From Virgisporangium aliadipatigenens (GTDB lineage: Bacteria > Actinomycetota > Actinomycetes > Mycobacteriales > Micromonosporaceae): a DNA stretch of 64,000 nucleotides. Below, piece by piece: positions 43,249 through 52,286 of this stretch. Location of the stretch: NCBI RefSeq assembly GCF_016863615.1, contig NZ_BOPF01000009.1:124001-188000 (forward strand). Direction: 5' to 3'. Numbering within the stretch: position 1 is the stretch's first letter; every line of letters starts with the position of its first letter. Both the position numbers and the translations under genes were made by a program. A model generated the notes under the pieces. The model saw only the letters and a list, made by a program, of their open reading frames with translations. It was not told the origin of the DNA and made no database searches.

Positions 43249-43584
43249 TCACGCCGCCGAGTCGTTGCCGCCGCTGCCGGACCGTCGCAGGTATTCGAGA
43301 ACCTCGTGCACCGCGTCCACCACCACGACAACCCCCTGCCACGTCGACGGCGTGCCGTACAGCTGATTCAGCCTGAGGTTGCCCTCCCAGACCCGCACCA
43401 CCGACTCGAGCCGGGACAGGTTGACGACGAGCTGCGGGTCATGCCCGAGCTGCAGAAACTGGGGAGCCAACGCGTCGCGGATCCGGTTCAGATTCGGCAG
43501 AACGGCGTCGTAGACCGGGCCGGCGCTCGATCCGCCGGAGACCAGCGCCTCGATGTTGGCCCGTACGGTGCTCCGCCGTCCCAT
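43249..43584 (-). CDS. soluble helical part of a probable frameshifted membrane protein
   Basis: Open from ATG 43584 for 111 residues: RSTVRANIEALVSGGSSAGP, LPNLNRIRDALAPQFLQLG, RVWEGNLRLNQLYGTPSTW and VDAVHEVLEYLRR. It overlaps by 97 bases the hydrophobic ORF at 43488-43766, and the ribosome site is poor (GGGAG 12 bases away). The two fit head to tail if one base is restored near 43577: the upstream frame ends its meaningful part at ERQQRWD and this frame resumes with RRSTVRANIE. I therefore think this is the C-terminal part of one gene, split by a single deletion. It lies upstream of the DUF4132 pair. No family recognised. Confidence 0.6.
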   Translation of the reverse strand: MGRRSTVRANIEALVSGGSSAGPVYDAVLPNLNRIRDALAPQFLQLGHDPQLVVNLSRLESVVRVWEGNLRLNQLYGTPSTWQGVVVVVDAVHEVLEYLRRSGSGGNDSAA

Positions 43585-43766
43585 CGCTGTTGCCGCTCCC
43601 GGTTCGCGAGCCGCTCGAAGATCAGGACGGCCGGCATCGCGCTGATCGCGATCCCCGCCACCTCGGACAGGACGTTCCCGGCGAACGATCGATGGTCAAG
43701 CAGGAAACCGGCGCCGAGCAGTACTACGGTGATCATGGACAGGGCGAGGTACCACCGCTTGTTCAA
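43488..43766 (-). pseudogene. N-terminal membrane part of the frameshifted gene at 43249-43766
   Basis: A TTG start at 43766 follows GGAGG by 4 bases and encodes NKRWYLALSMITVVLLGAGF, a first membrane helix, then LSEVAGIAISAMPAVLIFERLANRE with a second. After ERQQRWD (about base 43577) the frame gives proline/arginine-rich sequence typical of an off-frame read, until a stop at 43488. The neighbouring frame then carries plausible protein. A single missing base in the run GGGACGG would join both into a ~165-residue two-helix protein with a cytoplasmic domain. Whether the lesion is real or a base error is open. Confidence 0.5.
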
Positions 43767-43844
43767 CCGACCTCCAGCCCGGGCTGCGGCGAGCGGACGC
43801 CGGAGCGCGACCGCCGATGGAACGAAATGTAACGCCGTCACAGC

Positions 43845-44729
43845 ATGGTGGAGATCATGAAGGGCCGGCGTCATCCGCGGCACCCGTCCATGCGGTTGCC
43901 CGAGGTCTTTCTCGCGCTTGGCGATCACCTTCGCGACACCGGCAGGAACGATGCCGACGGGGCCGAGTACCTGCTCTGTCCCGGCTGGGTCGAGGAGCGC
44001 CTGTTCGACCCCACTCCCGAGGATGCCGACCCGCGCGAGCTCGGCGGCGCCCCGCAGCCTGTGGAGATCGTCCCGTTCGGCTGGGCCGGTGGCGGAGGAA
44101 TCCACTACGGATGGGTCGTCCTCGCCCCGGAGCTCGACCTCGACGACTTCCCGTGCGTGTTCTACGCCGCGCTCGACGGCGTCGCGTACTGGCTCGGTGA
44201 CAACACCCGGCAGGCCTTCGAGAATCTTCTGCTGGGCAGGGTGGCCGAATGGGAGTGCGACTACTTCGGACAACGGGGCCGGAGCCCGGCACCCTACGAC
44301 ACTCCACAGTGGACGGCGTTGTGCGAAGCCCTGGCCCTGCGGCCGGACCTGAGCCTCGCGGTCCGCGAGGCGCGGCGGGAGTCCGACGAGATCGGCCCGG
44401 ACGCGCGTTCCGCGCGACGTATCCGGCCCACCGCGCCGCCGGGCTGGCGGTACGAACCGACCCGTGACGGCATCGGCGTGCTGGCACCGGAGAGCGCATT
44501 CGATCCGGCATCCGCCGACGACGAGTGCCTCCCCACGATCGACATGAAGATCGACCGTGCCTCCGCCCTGCTCGCCGCCGGCCACCCCGCGTCGGCGTTG
44601 CACCTGCTCCGGAACGACGAACTCAACGACTACCTCGACGAGGAGCTGACCCGACAGGCGTACCTGGCACTCGGGCGGACCATGCACGCCGACCGTCTCG
44701 ACGTCTGGCTCCGACTCACCGACCGGTGA
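43845..44729 (+). CDS. conserved protein of unknown function
   Basis: A 294-residue soluble protein. The start may be ATG 43845 or ATG 43857, the latter just after GGAG. The central part reads VEIVPFGWAGGGGIHYGWVVLAPELDLDDFPCVFYA, DGVAYWLGDNTRQAFENLLLG, which recalls SMI1/KNR4-like immunity-type proteins, where a glycine-rich turn precedes the conserved acidic strand. The C-terminal helices (SALLAAGHPASALHLLRNDELN) resemble a TPR pair. I cannot confirm the family. It stands alone, divergent from the frameshifted membrane gene, with no toxin gene beside it. Confidence 0.72.
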   Translation: MVEIMKGRRHPRHPSMRLPEVFLALGDHLRDTGRNDADGAEYLLCPGWVEERLFDPTPEDADPRELGGAPQPVEIVPFGWAGGGGIHYGWVVLAPELDLDDFPCVFYAALDGVAYWLGDNTRQAFENLLLGRVAEWECDYFGQRGRSPAPYDTPQWTALCEALALRPDLSLAVREARRESDEIGPDARSARRIRPTAPPGWRYEPTRDGIGVLAPESAFDPASADDECLPTIDMKIDRASALLAAGHPASALHLLRNDELNDYLDEELTRQAYLALGRTMHADRLDVWLRLTDR

Positions 44730-44862
44730 GCCGCACCGGCCGGGTCTCGATCCCGCCGGTCGCGAACCTCCGTGACCGCCGGCCGATCCGCAGGAGCCGC
44801 GGGCCGCGGGCGTCCCGGTACGGAGCCGCCGGGCCGGGCTCGAGTTGCGGGATCGGGCATCG

Positions 44863-46632
44863 ATGGGGTGTATTCGGCGGATGGGGAATGCGGTGCGGGG
44901 GGCGTTCGTCCGGCTGCCGTTGGGAACTGCCGTGGCGGTCCCGGCGAGCGTGGTCACCGCGGCGGCGCTCGCGTTGCCGTCCAGCGTTGAGGTGCGGACC
45001 GTTCCGCTGCCGGTTGTCGCCTCGGTCGCGGCGGTCGTCGTCTCGGCGTTCGGGTTGGTGATTGTCGAACGGCTGGCCGCCACGCACCGCGTCGCCGGCA
45101 CGTTCGCCGCTGTGCTGCCGCGCTTGGGGCTGCTGGCCGCGGCGATCGTCGCCGTGTGGGGATGGTGGGCGTGCCTCGCGGATGACGCCGCCGGCTTCCC
45201 GTCGGTCCGTGCGCCGGTGCTGGCTGTGGCTGCCACGGCCGCCGCGGTCGGATTTGTGGTGGCGATCCGGGAGTGGCAGCACGTTCCGGCCGACGGCGAT
45301 CCGGTCCCGATCGTGGCGCGGCTTCGCCGGCAGTGGCTGCCGCTGGGCGTCCTTGCCCTCGTCGTGGCCGCGTCGGTGAGCTATCCGTTCGTACGGCCGG
45401 CGGCGTGGACGGAACGCGGCGGCGGTTCACTCACGACCGATCGGGTCGACCGACCGTCCACCGTCGCCTGGCAGCGACAGTTCCCCGATCTGATCGATGC
45501 CGTCGCGGTCGCCGACGGTGGGGTCGTGGTCGTCCGGCGGCCGGGGGTCGTCGAGGCGATCGACGGTGCGACCGGACGCACCCGATGGACCTACACCCGG
45601 CGCCGTGCGCCGGCTACGACGAAGCGCGGCGCCGCTCGGGTGTCCCCGGACGGCCGCACCGTCGTCGTTCCCTTCGGTCGCGGCTCGTCGCCCAGATCGA
45701 CATCGATGTACGTCGTACTCGACGGGCGCACCGGCGAACAGCGCTGGACGCTGCCGGCGACGAAGCTCCTGTACGCCGTCACCGACAACGCCGTCGTGCT
45801 ACGTGATCACCGGCACCGTTCTGGTGCGATCCCCGTTTTGACCGGCTACGACGGCCGCGACGGGCGCCGCCGGTGGGCCTGGCGCGGAACGGAGATCGGG
45901 CCCAGGTGCGGGATCGGCGACACGGCGCCCGCCGCCCTGGCCGACCGGCTGGCCGTGTCGACGATCTGTCCGAACGACAACGGACGGCGCGCCGTGGTCG
46001 CACTGCTGTCCGACCGCGACGGGAGGCCGCAGGCCCGCCTCGACTACGACCTGGGCGGCCCACGCTCCGGACTGGACTATGTCGGGAACGGCGTCGCGCT
46101 GGAGGGCACCGGTCAGCGGCTCGTCGTCGGCATCATCCCGATGGGCGGGGATCGGAGCGTGCATCTCGTGGACGCGCTCACCGGCCGGGAGACGGCGGTC
46201 CTGGACACCGCGCACCACGTTCTGATCAACGTCGGCGCAACGGGCCTGCTCTGGTGGGACAACACCGCCGAGCGCGACAACAGCGGTCCGCGGATGAACG
46301 CGATCAGCGACCCCTCCGGTGGAGGGCGGGTCGTGCTGCCCGGAGTGCCGAACGGCGCGTGCGGTGACACGCGACCGGTGTGGACGCGGACCCACCTGGT
46401 CACCCTGTGCACCGGGACCGACCGACCCGTGCGGGTGGTGACGACCCGCCTCGACGGCACCACCGACGGGCAGTTCGACCTTCCCGCACCCGTGGGGGAA
46501 GCGGACCGGCCCGGGCGGCGCTGGCAGCAGGTGGTGCAGTTCGTCGACACCGGCGGCGGGTTCGCGACCCGCGGTGACAGCCCTCCGGTCGTCGTCGACG
46601 AGGCGCACAAGGTCTTGCTCGGGCTGCGTTGA
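44863..46632 (+). CDS. membrane protein with PQQ-like beta-propeller
   Basis: A 589-residue protein from ATG 44863 (ATG 44881 is an alternative). The first ~165 residues hold four to five membrane helices, such as AVVVSAFGLVIVERLAATH and GLLAAAIVAVWGWWACLA. The rest is an outward PQQ-type propeller built from WQRQFPDLIDAVAVADGGVVVV, VEAIDGATGRTRWTYTRRR, LDGRTGEQRWTLPATKLLYAV and similar blades with the TG-x-x-x-W closure. No catalytic residues for quinoprotein dehydrogenase are seen, so this is probably a scaffold or sensor domain. Actinomycetes have many such proteins of unknown role. The gene is followed by a decayed ORF on the opposite strand. Confidence 0.82.
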   Translation: MGCIRRMGNAVRGAFVRLPLGTAVAVPASVVTAAALALPSSVEVRTVPLPVVASVAAVVVSAFGLVIVERLAATHRVAGTFAAVLPRLGLLAAAIVAVWGWWACLADDAAGFPSVRAPVLAVAATAAAVGFVVAIREWQHVPADGDPVPIVARLRRQWLPLGVLALVVAASVSYPFVRPAAWTERGGGSLTTDRVDRPSTVAWQRQFPDLIDAVAVADGGVVVVRRPGVVEAIDGATGRTRWTYTRRRAPATTKRGAARVSPDGRTVVVPFGRGSSPRSTSMYVVLDGRTGEQRWTLPATKLLYAVTDNAVVLRDHRHRSGAIPVLTGYDGRDGRRRWAWRGTEIGPRCGIGDTAPAALADRLAVSTICPNDNGRRAVVALLSDRDGRPQARLDYDLGGPRSGLDYVGNGVALEGTGQRLVVGIIPMGGDRSVHLVDALTGRETAVLDTAHHVLINVGATGLLWWDNTAERDNSGPRMNAISDPSGGGRVVLPGVPNGACGDTRPVWTRTHLVTLCTGTDRPVRVVTTRLDGTTDGQFDLPAPVGEADRPGRRWQQVVQFVDTGGGFATRGDSPPVVVDEAHKVLLGLR

Positions 46633-46669
46633 GGTCCATCCGTTCATGCCGCTCGCGGCGTGCTGGCGA

Positions 46670-47291
46670 TCAACGTCGGTCGTGACGCGTCTCCGCTTGC
46701 CGGCGGCGGGTCTGCTGGATGAGCACGGCGACGAATCTGGCCAACCCTTCGGCGCCGCGTGGGTCGGACGCCGGCCAACGGGTCATCAGCAGCGGCGCGG
46801 CCCGCGAGGGCAGCGGCACGGCCGGATCGGTGGCGTCGGCGAGACACACCTCGAACGCCGCCGGCAGGTCCTCGCGATACGCGTACCGCTGCCTGCCGGC
46901 CCTCGTCCAGGCGGACGTCGTACGAAACGGTGCGGCGTCCGCGGCCGTGGTCTCCCAGGCAGCGAACGCCACGCGGGGTTCGGCCGGCAGCCGTGCGACC
47001 GGCCATCTGGGCGTCCCAGCCGCACGCCCAGGAGCCTTAGGTCGACGAGGGCGGCGGACATCTCGCGCTGCCATCGCCAATGTGGATCGCCCGCAGCGCG
47101 ATCGAAGCGGCGGGCGGGGTCGTACCGATAGGGCGCCGGCACGCCGTCCGCCGGGGCCACCGCTCGCACGACGTCGAGCACGCTCCCGGATCGAACGGAT
47201 GCCGTTCGGGGTCGACGTCCTCCCAGGTGAGCGTCGTGATCCGCAGCCGCCGGCCGTGCGGATCGATCGTCATCGCCGGCCATCGTGCCAC
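46670..47291 (-). pseudogene. hypothetical gene broken by two frameshifts
   Basis: Three frames carry successive pieces of one protein. The first, from GTG 47291 (or ATG 47273), reads TIDPHGRRLRITTLTWEDVDPERHPFDPG; the second takes over near 47195 with SVLDVVRAVAPADGVPAPYR and DPHWRWQREMSAALVDLRLLGVRL; the third continues from about 47015 with PRWPVARLPAEPRVAFAAWE, down to LARFVAVLIQQTRRRQ at the end near 46670. The pieces do not overlap in meaning and restore a ~205-residue soluble protein. At least two single-base lesions are needed. I recognise no family. The plus-strand frames here show no better coding pattern. Confidence 0.55.
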
Positions 47292-47372
47292 GGCGCCCGC
47301 GAGGACAGGGACCGGTTTCGAGTGGCCGTGCTCGGTGAATCGGCCGTAGTCCTGTCGTTCCTCGTCGAATCG

Positions 47373-48620
47373 CTACCGGCCGCTGTTCAGCAGGCTCTCG
47401 CGTGGCGGTGTCCACGGCGCCGGTAGGCGCGGACACTCGTCGCGGCCGGGACCGACCGCCACCTCGGCGAGGCCGAGGCCCGCCTCCTGGTCGTACCGCA
47501 GGTCGCCGACGACCCAGCCGTCACCTTCCCGCGCGGCCCACGGCACGCGGGCGAACTGCAGCAACGCGTCGACCGCGCAGTATTCGCCGGCCAGCGATCC
47601 GAGCAGCGCCACCGGCACGGTCAACTCACCCCTCCACGCGACCTCGTCGGTGGAGGCCTGGGCGATCGGCGTGAGCGGGGCGGTGGTTTCGGAGCCACGT
47701 GACGGGTAGGACCGGGAGCACCGGTCCGCCGACATCCACCCGGGCGCCAGCGAGTGGAACGCCCGCCGCACCACGTACTCGTCGCCGACGCGCTGGACGG
47801 CGATGACGTCGCGGCACACCGGGTTCGCCGGCATCGGCGTCAGCACCACGTCAAGGGTGCGGGCCTGCGGGAACCGTTCGACCAACAACGCCTCGACCCG
47901 GCTCTCGGCGGTCCGCGACGTGACCACGAACATCGCGGTCAGCACGAGCCACGCCGCGACGCCGGCGCCCAGTGCGGTCCGCGCGGACGCGAAGCGGCCG
48001 AGCGCGGCGAGACCGACGGTCAGGAGCGTCAGCACGATCGCCAGCGACGGCGGTACCAGCCCGCTGAACCAGCTCGCCCCGACCGCGGTGACCACCGCCA
48101 GCCCGATCAGGATCCGCATGACCCGGCTCGGCACGACGAACAGCAGGGCCGCCGCGCATGCCCACAGCAGCGGCTCGACGATGAACACCGCGTCGCCGTA
48201 GTGCCAGCGGTTGTCCACCGGCCAGAACGGGTGGACGCCGTAGCTGTTGGTGAAGTCCAACCCGATGTGCAGCAGCGGTCCCAGGAGTGCCAGCGCGGCA
48301 AGGAGTCCGAGGTCCGCCCGCCGCGGCTCGACCTTCCGGAAGCGCCACCACAGCCACACCCCGGCGAACATCACCACGGACAGTCCCAGGGCGCCGACGA
48401 TCGTGTGGGTGTGCCCGCGGTGGTGCAGCAGGTAGTCGGTCGTCGTTGCGGCCCAGCCGGTGTAGGCGATGTCGACGTCGGGCAGGTTGCCGCCGACCGC
48501 CATGACGGTGATCGCGACACCCCGGCGGGCCCGGTCGCTGAGCACCGCCGACGGCGGCACCGACCGATGGACTGTTTCCGCGACCAGGATGCTGATCAGC
48601 GTATGTGTCACGTTGTCCAT
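47373..48620 (-). CDS. YdjM-type metal-dependent membrane hydrolase
   Basis: A 415-residue membrane protein from ATG 48620. It begins MDNVTHTLISILVAE, the family opening with a histidine near position 6, and continues with GGNLPDVDIAY, LLHHRGHTHTIVGAL and the late LLHIGLDFTNSYGVHPFWPVDNRW. The conserved His/Asp set lies at the membrane surface among about eight helices, as in the YdjM/LexA-regulated (DUF457) hydrolases. Relatives include inner-membrane proteins of the SOS response. The C-terminal ~170 residues form an outside domain (SRTAESRVEALLVERFPQARTL and following). No LexA box is seen upstream. Substrate unknown. Confidence 0.86.
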   Translation of the reverse strand: MDNVTHTLISILVAETVHRSVPPSAVLSDRARRGVAITVMAVGGNLPDVDIAYTGWAATTTDYLLHHRGHTHTIVGALGLSVVMFAGVWLWWRFRKVEPRRADLGLLAALALLGPLLHIGLDFTNSYGVHPFWPVDNRWHYGDAVFIVEPLLWACAAALLFVVPSRVMRILIGLAVVTAVGASWFSGLVPPSLAIVLTLLTVGLAALGRFASARTALGAGVAAWLVLTAMFVVTSRTAESRVEALLVERFPQARTLDVVLTPMPANPVCRDVIAVQRVGDEYVVRRAFHSLAPGWMSADRCSRSYPSRGSETTAPLTPIAQASTDEVAWRGELTVPVALLGSLAGEYCAVDALLQFARVPWAAREGDGWVVGDLRYDQEAGLGLAEVAVGPGRDECPRLPAPWTPPRESLLNSGR

Positions 48621-48887
48621 GAACGGTGATCCTAAGCGCGCGTCCGGTGACGAGCGGTAGCCATCGCGATGATGCCGGCGGCGGCCAGCAGCAGGACTCG
48701 TATGCACCGTGTCGACATCGTGGTGTCAGGCGTCGTGGTGCGCGCGGAGTGGGTCGGCGTGCCACCGGGTCGGCGCTCGGCCACCGGCCGGTGGAACAGT
48801 CGGCACACTGACGTGGATGATGCGCGCAGCGGGGGCACGCAGCGTCGCCGAGCGCGGTTCGCCCGCGCGGGAACGACAAGCGGATGG

Positions 48888-49346
48888 TCATGCCGGCGTG
48901 GTCAGGACGCGCAGCAGCGCAGCGCGGTCATAACCGGACAGAGGCAACGTCACCGATTTCACGTATCGCACGAGCCCTGCCCGGTCGATCACCACCGTCC
49001 CGGACTGCTGCACCGTCCCGAACACCGCCCGCCGCATGCCGATCGCCTCGTGCACGCTGTCGCCGGCACCCGTCACGACCGGGAACGGCAGCCGCTGCCC
49101 GGCCGCCCAGCTCCGAGCGGTCGGCAGCCCTTCCGGCACGACCACCAGGATGCGGGCGTCGAGTGCGGTGAACTCGTCGACGTGGCGGGCGAGGTCACGC
49201 ACGTGCCGCACGCAGACCGGGCAGGTCGTGGCGCGCATGAAGTACAGCAGGACGTGCGCGCGGTCGTGGTAGTCGCGCAGCCGCACGGGAGTCCCCGCCG
49301 CGTCCACCAGGTCCAGATCGGGCGCGGCGGTACTGATTTCGAGCAT
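48888..49346 (-). CDS. peroxiredoxin/redoxin (AhpC/TSA-like) with CPVC motif
   Basis: A 152-residue thioredoxin-fold peroxiredoxin. The active site is FMRATTCPVCVRHVR (C42, C45), with the peroxidatic-type loop replaced by a Cys-Pro-Val-Cys pair; ILVVVPEGLPTARSWAAGQRLPFPVV and GTVVIDRAGLVRYV follow. GGGAG lies 8 bases before the ATG. It should reduce peroxides or act as a thiol-disulfide exchanger in the cytoplasm. It starts 43 bases downstream of an ECF sigma factor on the same strand and was probably placed under that stress control, a common pairing in actinobacteria. Confidence 0.87.
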   Translation of the reverse strand: MLEISTAAPDLDLVDAAGTPVRLRDYHDRAHVLLYFMRATTCPVCVRHVRDLARHVDEFTALDARILVVVPEGLPTARSWAAGQRLPFPVVTGAGDSVHEAIGMRRAVFGTVQQSGTVVIDRAGLVRYVKSVTLPLSGYDRAALLRVLTTPA

Positions 49347-49389
49347 GGCGAACTCCCTGGAAGAGACAACGAAAGCAGACGAGAGGAGC

Positions 49390-49914
49390 TCAGGGCTGGA
49401 GCGCGGCCTTGAGGTTGGCGCGTGCGCGGTGAAGCTGGGACTTCATCGCGGCCAGACTCAACCCGAGGCTGTCCGCGACCGCGCTTCCCGGATAGCCCTG
49501 CACGTCACGCAGGATGAGCACGCGACGCTGCACCTCGGGCAACGCGGCGATCGCCCGGGCGACCCGGTCGGCCTCCAGCCGCAGGATCACCGCGTCTTCG
49601 GGCGATTCCACCGTTCCCGCGTCATGGAGGTCGTCCTGCGGGTGCGGACGCAGCCGGCGCAGGCACTCGTTGCGCACGATGCGGAACATCCACGACGACA
49701 GCGCGGTGACCGACCGCAGCATGCCGACCTTGCGGAACAGGATGAGCAGGGCCTCCTGCGCCGCGTCCTCGGCGTCCTGCGGTGACGCGCACAAGGTCCG
49801 GGCGAAGCGCAGCACGTGCGGGTGCGCTTGAGCGATCAACGTGGCCAGCGACTCGACGTGGCCGTCGCGGGCGGCGGCGATCACCTGCGCGCCGGCCCAC
49901 TCGGTACCGCTCAT
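49390..49914 (-). CDS. ECF-type RNA polymerase sigma factor
   Basis: A 174-residue sigma factor from the ATG at 49914, preceded by GGAGGGCAGGAC; the frame extends further upstream without a ribosome site. Region 2 reads IAQAHPHVLRFARTLCASPQDAEDAAQEALLILFRKV and region 4 LPEVQRRVLILRDVQGYPGSAVADSLGLSLAAMKSQLHRARANLKAAL, spread over their helices. No C-terminal extension. It heads an operon with the peroxiredoxin gene, but no anti-sigma factor is adjacent, so its control is not visible here. Some ECF groups work with a redoxin as sensor or target, which is inference. Confidence 0.9.
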   Translation of the reverse strand: MSGTEWAGAQVIAAARDGHVESLATLIAQAHPHVLRFARTLCASPQDAEDAAQEALLILFRKVGMLRSVTALSSWMFRIVRNECLRRLRPHPQDDLHDAGTVESPEDAVILRLEADRVARAIAALPEVQRRVLILRDVQGYPGSAVADSLGLSLAAMKSQLHRARANLKAALQP

Positions 49915-50348
49915 GTCCTGCCCTCCTGCCCGGATCGTTGCGGTCTCACTGTCATAAGAGCGCGTCCACCCCGGAAAGGATTCGCGCCGCACTCCACATG
50001 ATGCTCAGTCGATTCGGGCAGGGGCCCGTTCGAGTGATGTCATGGCCCGTTGCGGCGTTCGGCCCCGCAGGGTGCCAGATCCTGAGTCGGCAGGTGAGGC
50101 GGCGATGAGCCCCATGCCGCCCGCATGACGCAACCACTTCCAGGGGACAGACATCCGAGCAGCGGGTCGTTAGGGTCTACGGTGCCGTTGCGTTGTCGGC
50201 GTTCCAGCATGGGGCAGAGCGAGCGAGGTATGCGGCCACACCCGATGGCAAAGCACGACGCGCGCGAGCACCAGCTCAGTCCGTTGCCGAGAAACTGCTT
50301 TCTCGCACCCATCACCTGTCGCCACCGAGTGAGCGCTGAGGTATCGGT
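49915..50348. other. 434-base gap upstream of hybrid histidine kinase, with a hairpin
   Basis: This gap holds the promoter of the sigma-factor operon (minus) and that of the hybrid kinase (plus). CGAGAAA (50288-50294) and TTTCTCG (50299-50305) form a perfect 7-base-pair hairpin with a 4-base loop, 43 bases before the kinase start, probably in its 5-prime leader. No protein-like ORF, tRNA or repeat is visible. Confidence 0.5.
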
Positions 50349-52286
50349 ATGCACGGAAGTGGCGAGTCAGTCGCGTTCTGGTGGCAGCTCACGGCGTTGG
50401 CCAACGCGGTCATCCTGGCGGCGTACCTCGGAATCTCGTTCGCGATCGGGCGGGGACTGTGGCAGTCCCGGCAGTGGCGGAACAATCCGCTCGGTTTGGC
50501 GACCGCGTCGATCTTCTTCAGCTGCGCGGTGCACCACGGCTCCCACACGGTGCACCTCTTGCTTCCCTACCTCGGCTGGGACATGCAGGCGGGAACGGCG
50601 ATGCGGATGGCGTTCGGCATGGACTTCCACGCCGCCGGCTGGGACACGGTGACCGCTGCGCTGGCGGTGTGGTACTGGACGTTGCGCAGCCGGTTCCCGG
50701 CGTTGGTGCGCGGCGCGGCCGTGTTCGAGGATCTCCGGCTGCGGCAGGCCGCGGAGGCCACGCTGCGCGCCAGTGAGCAGCGATACCGCGAGATAGTGGA
50801 GACCACGAGCGAGGGCGTGGTCCTTCTCGACAACGACGGCCGGATCGGCTACGCCAACGACCGGTTCGCGGAGATGGTGGACCATCCACCGGGCGACCTG
50901 CCGGACACGTCGATGGCGGACCTCGTGGCGGTGGCCGATCGCCCCGTCTTCGTGCAGGCGCTGGCCGACGCGCGCGGCAGCGGGAGGGCGCGGTTCGAGG
51001 TCGGTCTGCACGCCCGTGACGGTCGGGTGGTGTGGGCCCGGGTCGCCCTGACCGCACGGGTCGGCCACGTCGACAACACCGGCGGCGCCCTCGCGATGGT
51101 GACCGACGTGACCGAGCAGAAGAGCATCGAGGCGCAGCTGCATCAGGCGCAGAAGCTCGACGCGGTGGGTCAGCTCGCCGGGGGCATCGCCCACGACTTC
51201 AACAACCTGCTGACCGTCATCGACGGATACGCCGCCTTGCTGATCGCCGGGGCCGACGAGGCGACGACCCGTGACCTCGTCATGATCCGTGAGGCGTCCG
51301 CCCGTGCCAGCGGACTGACCCGGCAACTCCTGACGTTCGCCCGCGCCCAGACCGCCCGCCCTCAGGTCGTCGACGTCGCCGTCGTGGTCGCCGGGGTGGA
51401 GGGCCTCCTGCGACGACTCATCCGGGAGGATGTCGACCTCGTCGTCACCGCCTCGGCGACGCCGGTCCCGGTGCGGGCCGACGCGGGCCAGCTGGAGCAG
51501 GTTCTCGTCAATCTGGCGATCAACGCGCGCGATGCGATGCCGGGCGGCGGGACCCTTACCATCCACACCGACCGGGTCGTTCTCGACGCCGGCCGGGTCG
51601 AGGGACTGGCCGCCAAACCAGGCGACTACGTGTCGATCACCGTCACGGACACCGGTTGCGGCATGACGGCCGAGGTCGCCGCCCGCATCTTCGAACCGTT
51701 CTTCACCACGAAGGACCAGGGCAAGGGCACCGGCCTGGGACTGGCCACCGTGTACGGCATCGTCACCGGGGCCGGCGGGTACATTCGGGTCGATTCCCGG
51801 CCCGGTGCGGGCACCACGTTCGGGATCTACCTGCCCGCGACGGCGGCCGCTGCCGCCGCACCGGTCGAGGCCGTCGAGCCGAAGCGGCTCACCGTGGGGA
51901 CCGAGACGATCCTGCTCGTCGAGGACGACCCCGCCGTTCGACAGCTCACCGAACGGATCCTGACGACCGCCGGATATCGCGTGCTGATCGGCGTCAACGG
52001 CGAGGACGCCCTGGCGGTGGCCGCTGCGCACAGCCGCATCGACCTCTTGCTGACCGACGTCGTCATGCCGGGAATGAACGGCCAGCAACTCGCCGACCGG
52101 CTCACCGAACTGCGGCCGGGCCTGCCGGTGATCTTCACGTCGGCGTACACCCGTGGCGCACTCACCCCCACCGAGGAGAACATGATCATCGCATTCCTCG
52201 ACAAGCCGTTCACCGCTTCCGCGCTAACCGAGAAGGTCAGATCCGTCCTGGACGCGCACGCCGACGCCGCCACCGCCATCACATGA
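50349..52286 (+). CDS. hybrid histidine kinase with PAS, HisKA, HATPase and receiver
   Basis: A 645-residue protein. N-terminal helices (FWWQLTALANAVILAAYLGISFAIG, IFFSCAVHHGSHTVHLLLPYL, and a third) form a sensor with several histidines in the second helix. A PAS domain follows (RASEQRYREIVETTSEGVVLLDN, about 135-255), then HisKA with LDAVGQLAGGIAHDFNNLL (phospho-histidine ~280), HATPase with LVNLAINARDAM, GCGMT and TKDQGKGTGLGLA, and a receiver with ILLVEDDPAVRQL and the phospho-aspartate in LLTDVVMPG (~567). It overlaps by four bases the next gene, a separate receiver protein. The three-domain N-terminus is not a family I can name. Confidence 0.9.
   Translation: MHGSGESVAFWWQLTALANAVILAAYLGISFAIGRGLWQSRQWRNNPLGLATASIFFSCAVHHGSHTVHLLLPYLGWDMQAGTAMRMAFGMDFHAAGWDTVTAALAVWYWTLRSRFPALVRGAAVFEDLRLRQAAEATLRASEQRYREIVETTSEGVVLLDNDGRIGYANDRFAEMVDHPPGDLPDTSMADLVAVADRPVFVQALADARGSGRARFEVGLHARDGRVVWARVALTARVGHVDNTGGALAMVTDVTEQKSIEAQLHQAQKLDAVGQLAGGIAHDFNNLLTVIDGYAALLIAGADEATTRDLVMIREASARASGLTRQLLTFARAQTARPQVVDVAVVVAGVEGLLRRLIREDVDLVVTASATPVPVRADAGQLEQVLVNLAINARDAMPGGGTLTIHTDRVVLDAGRVEGLAAKPGDYVSITVTDTGCGMTAEVAARIFEPFFTTKDQGKGTGLGLATVYGIVTGAGGYIRVDSRPGAGTTFGIYLPATAAAAAAPVEAVEPKRLTVGTETILLVEDDPAVRQLTERILTTAGYRVLIGVNGEDALAVAAAHSRIDLLLTDVVMPGMNGQQLADRLTELRPGLPVIFTSAYTRGALTPTEENMIIAFLDKPFTASALTEKVRSVLDAHADAATAIT

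Noticed and set aside
48632-48718. A 28-residue hydrophobic ORF on the minus strand (RVLLLAAAGIIAMATA) in the gap between the YdjM-type and peroxiredoxin genes
   Set aside because: It resembles a tiny membrane peptide, but no ribosome site or neighbour supports it. The rest of the 267-base gap shows nothing.
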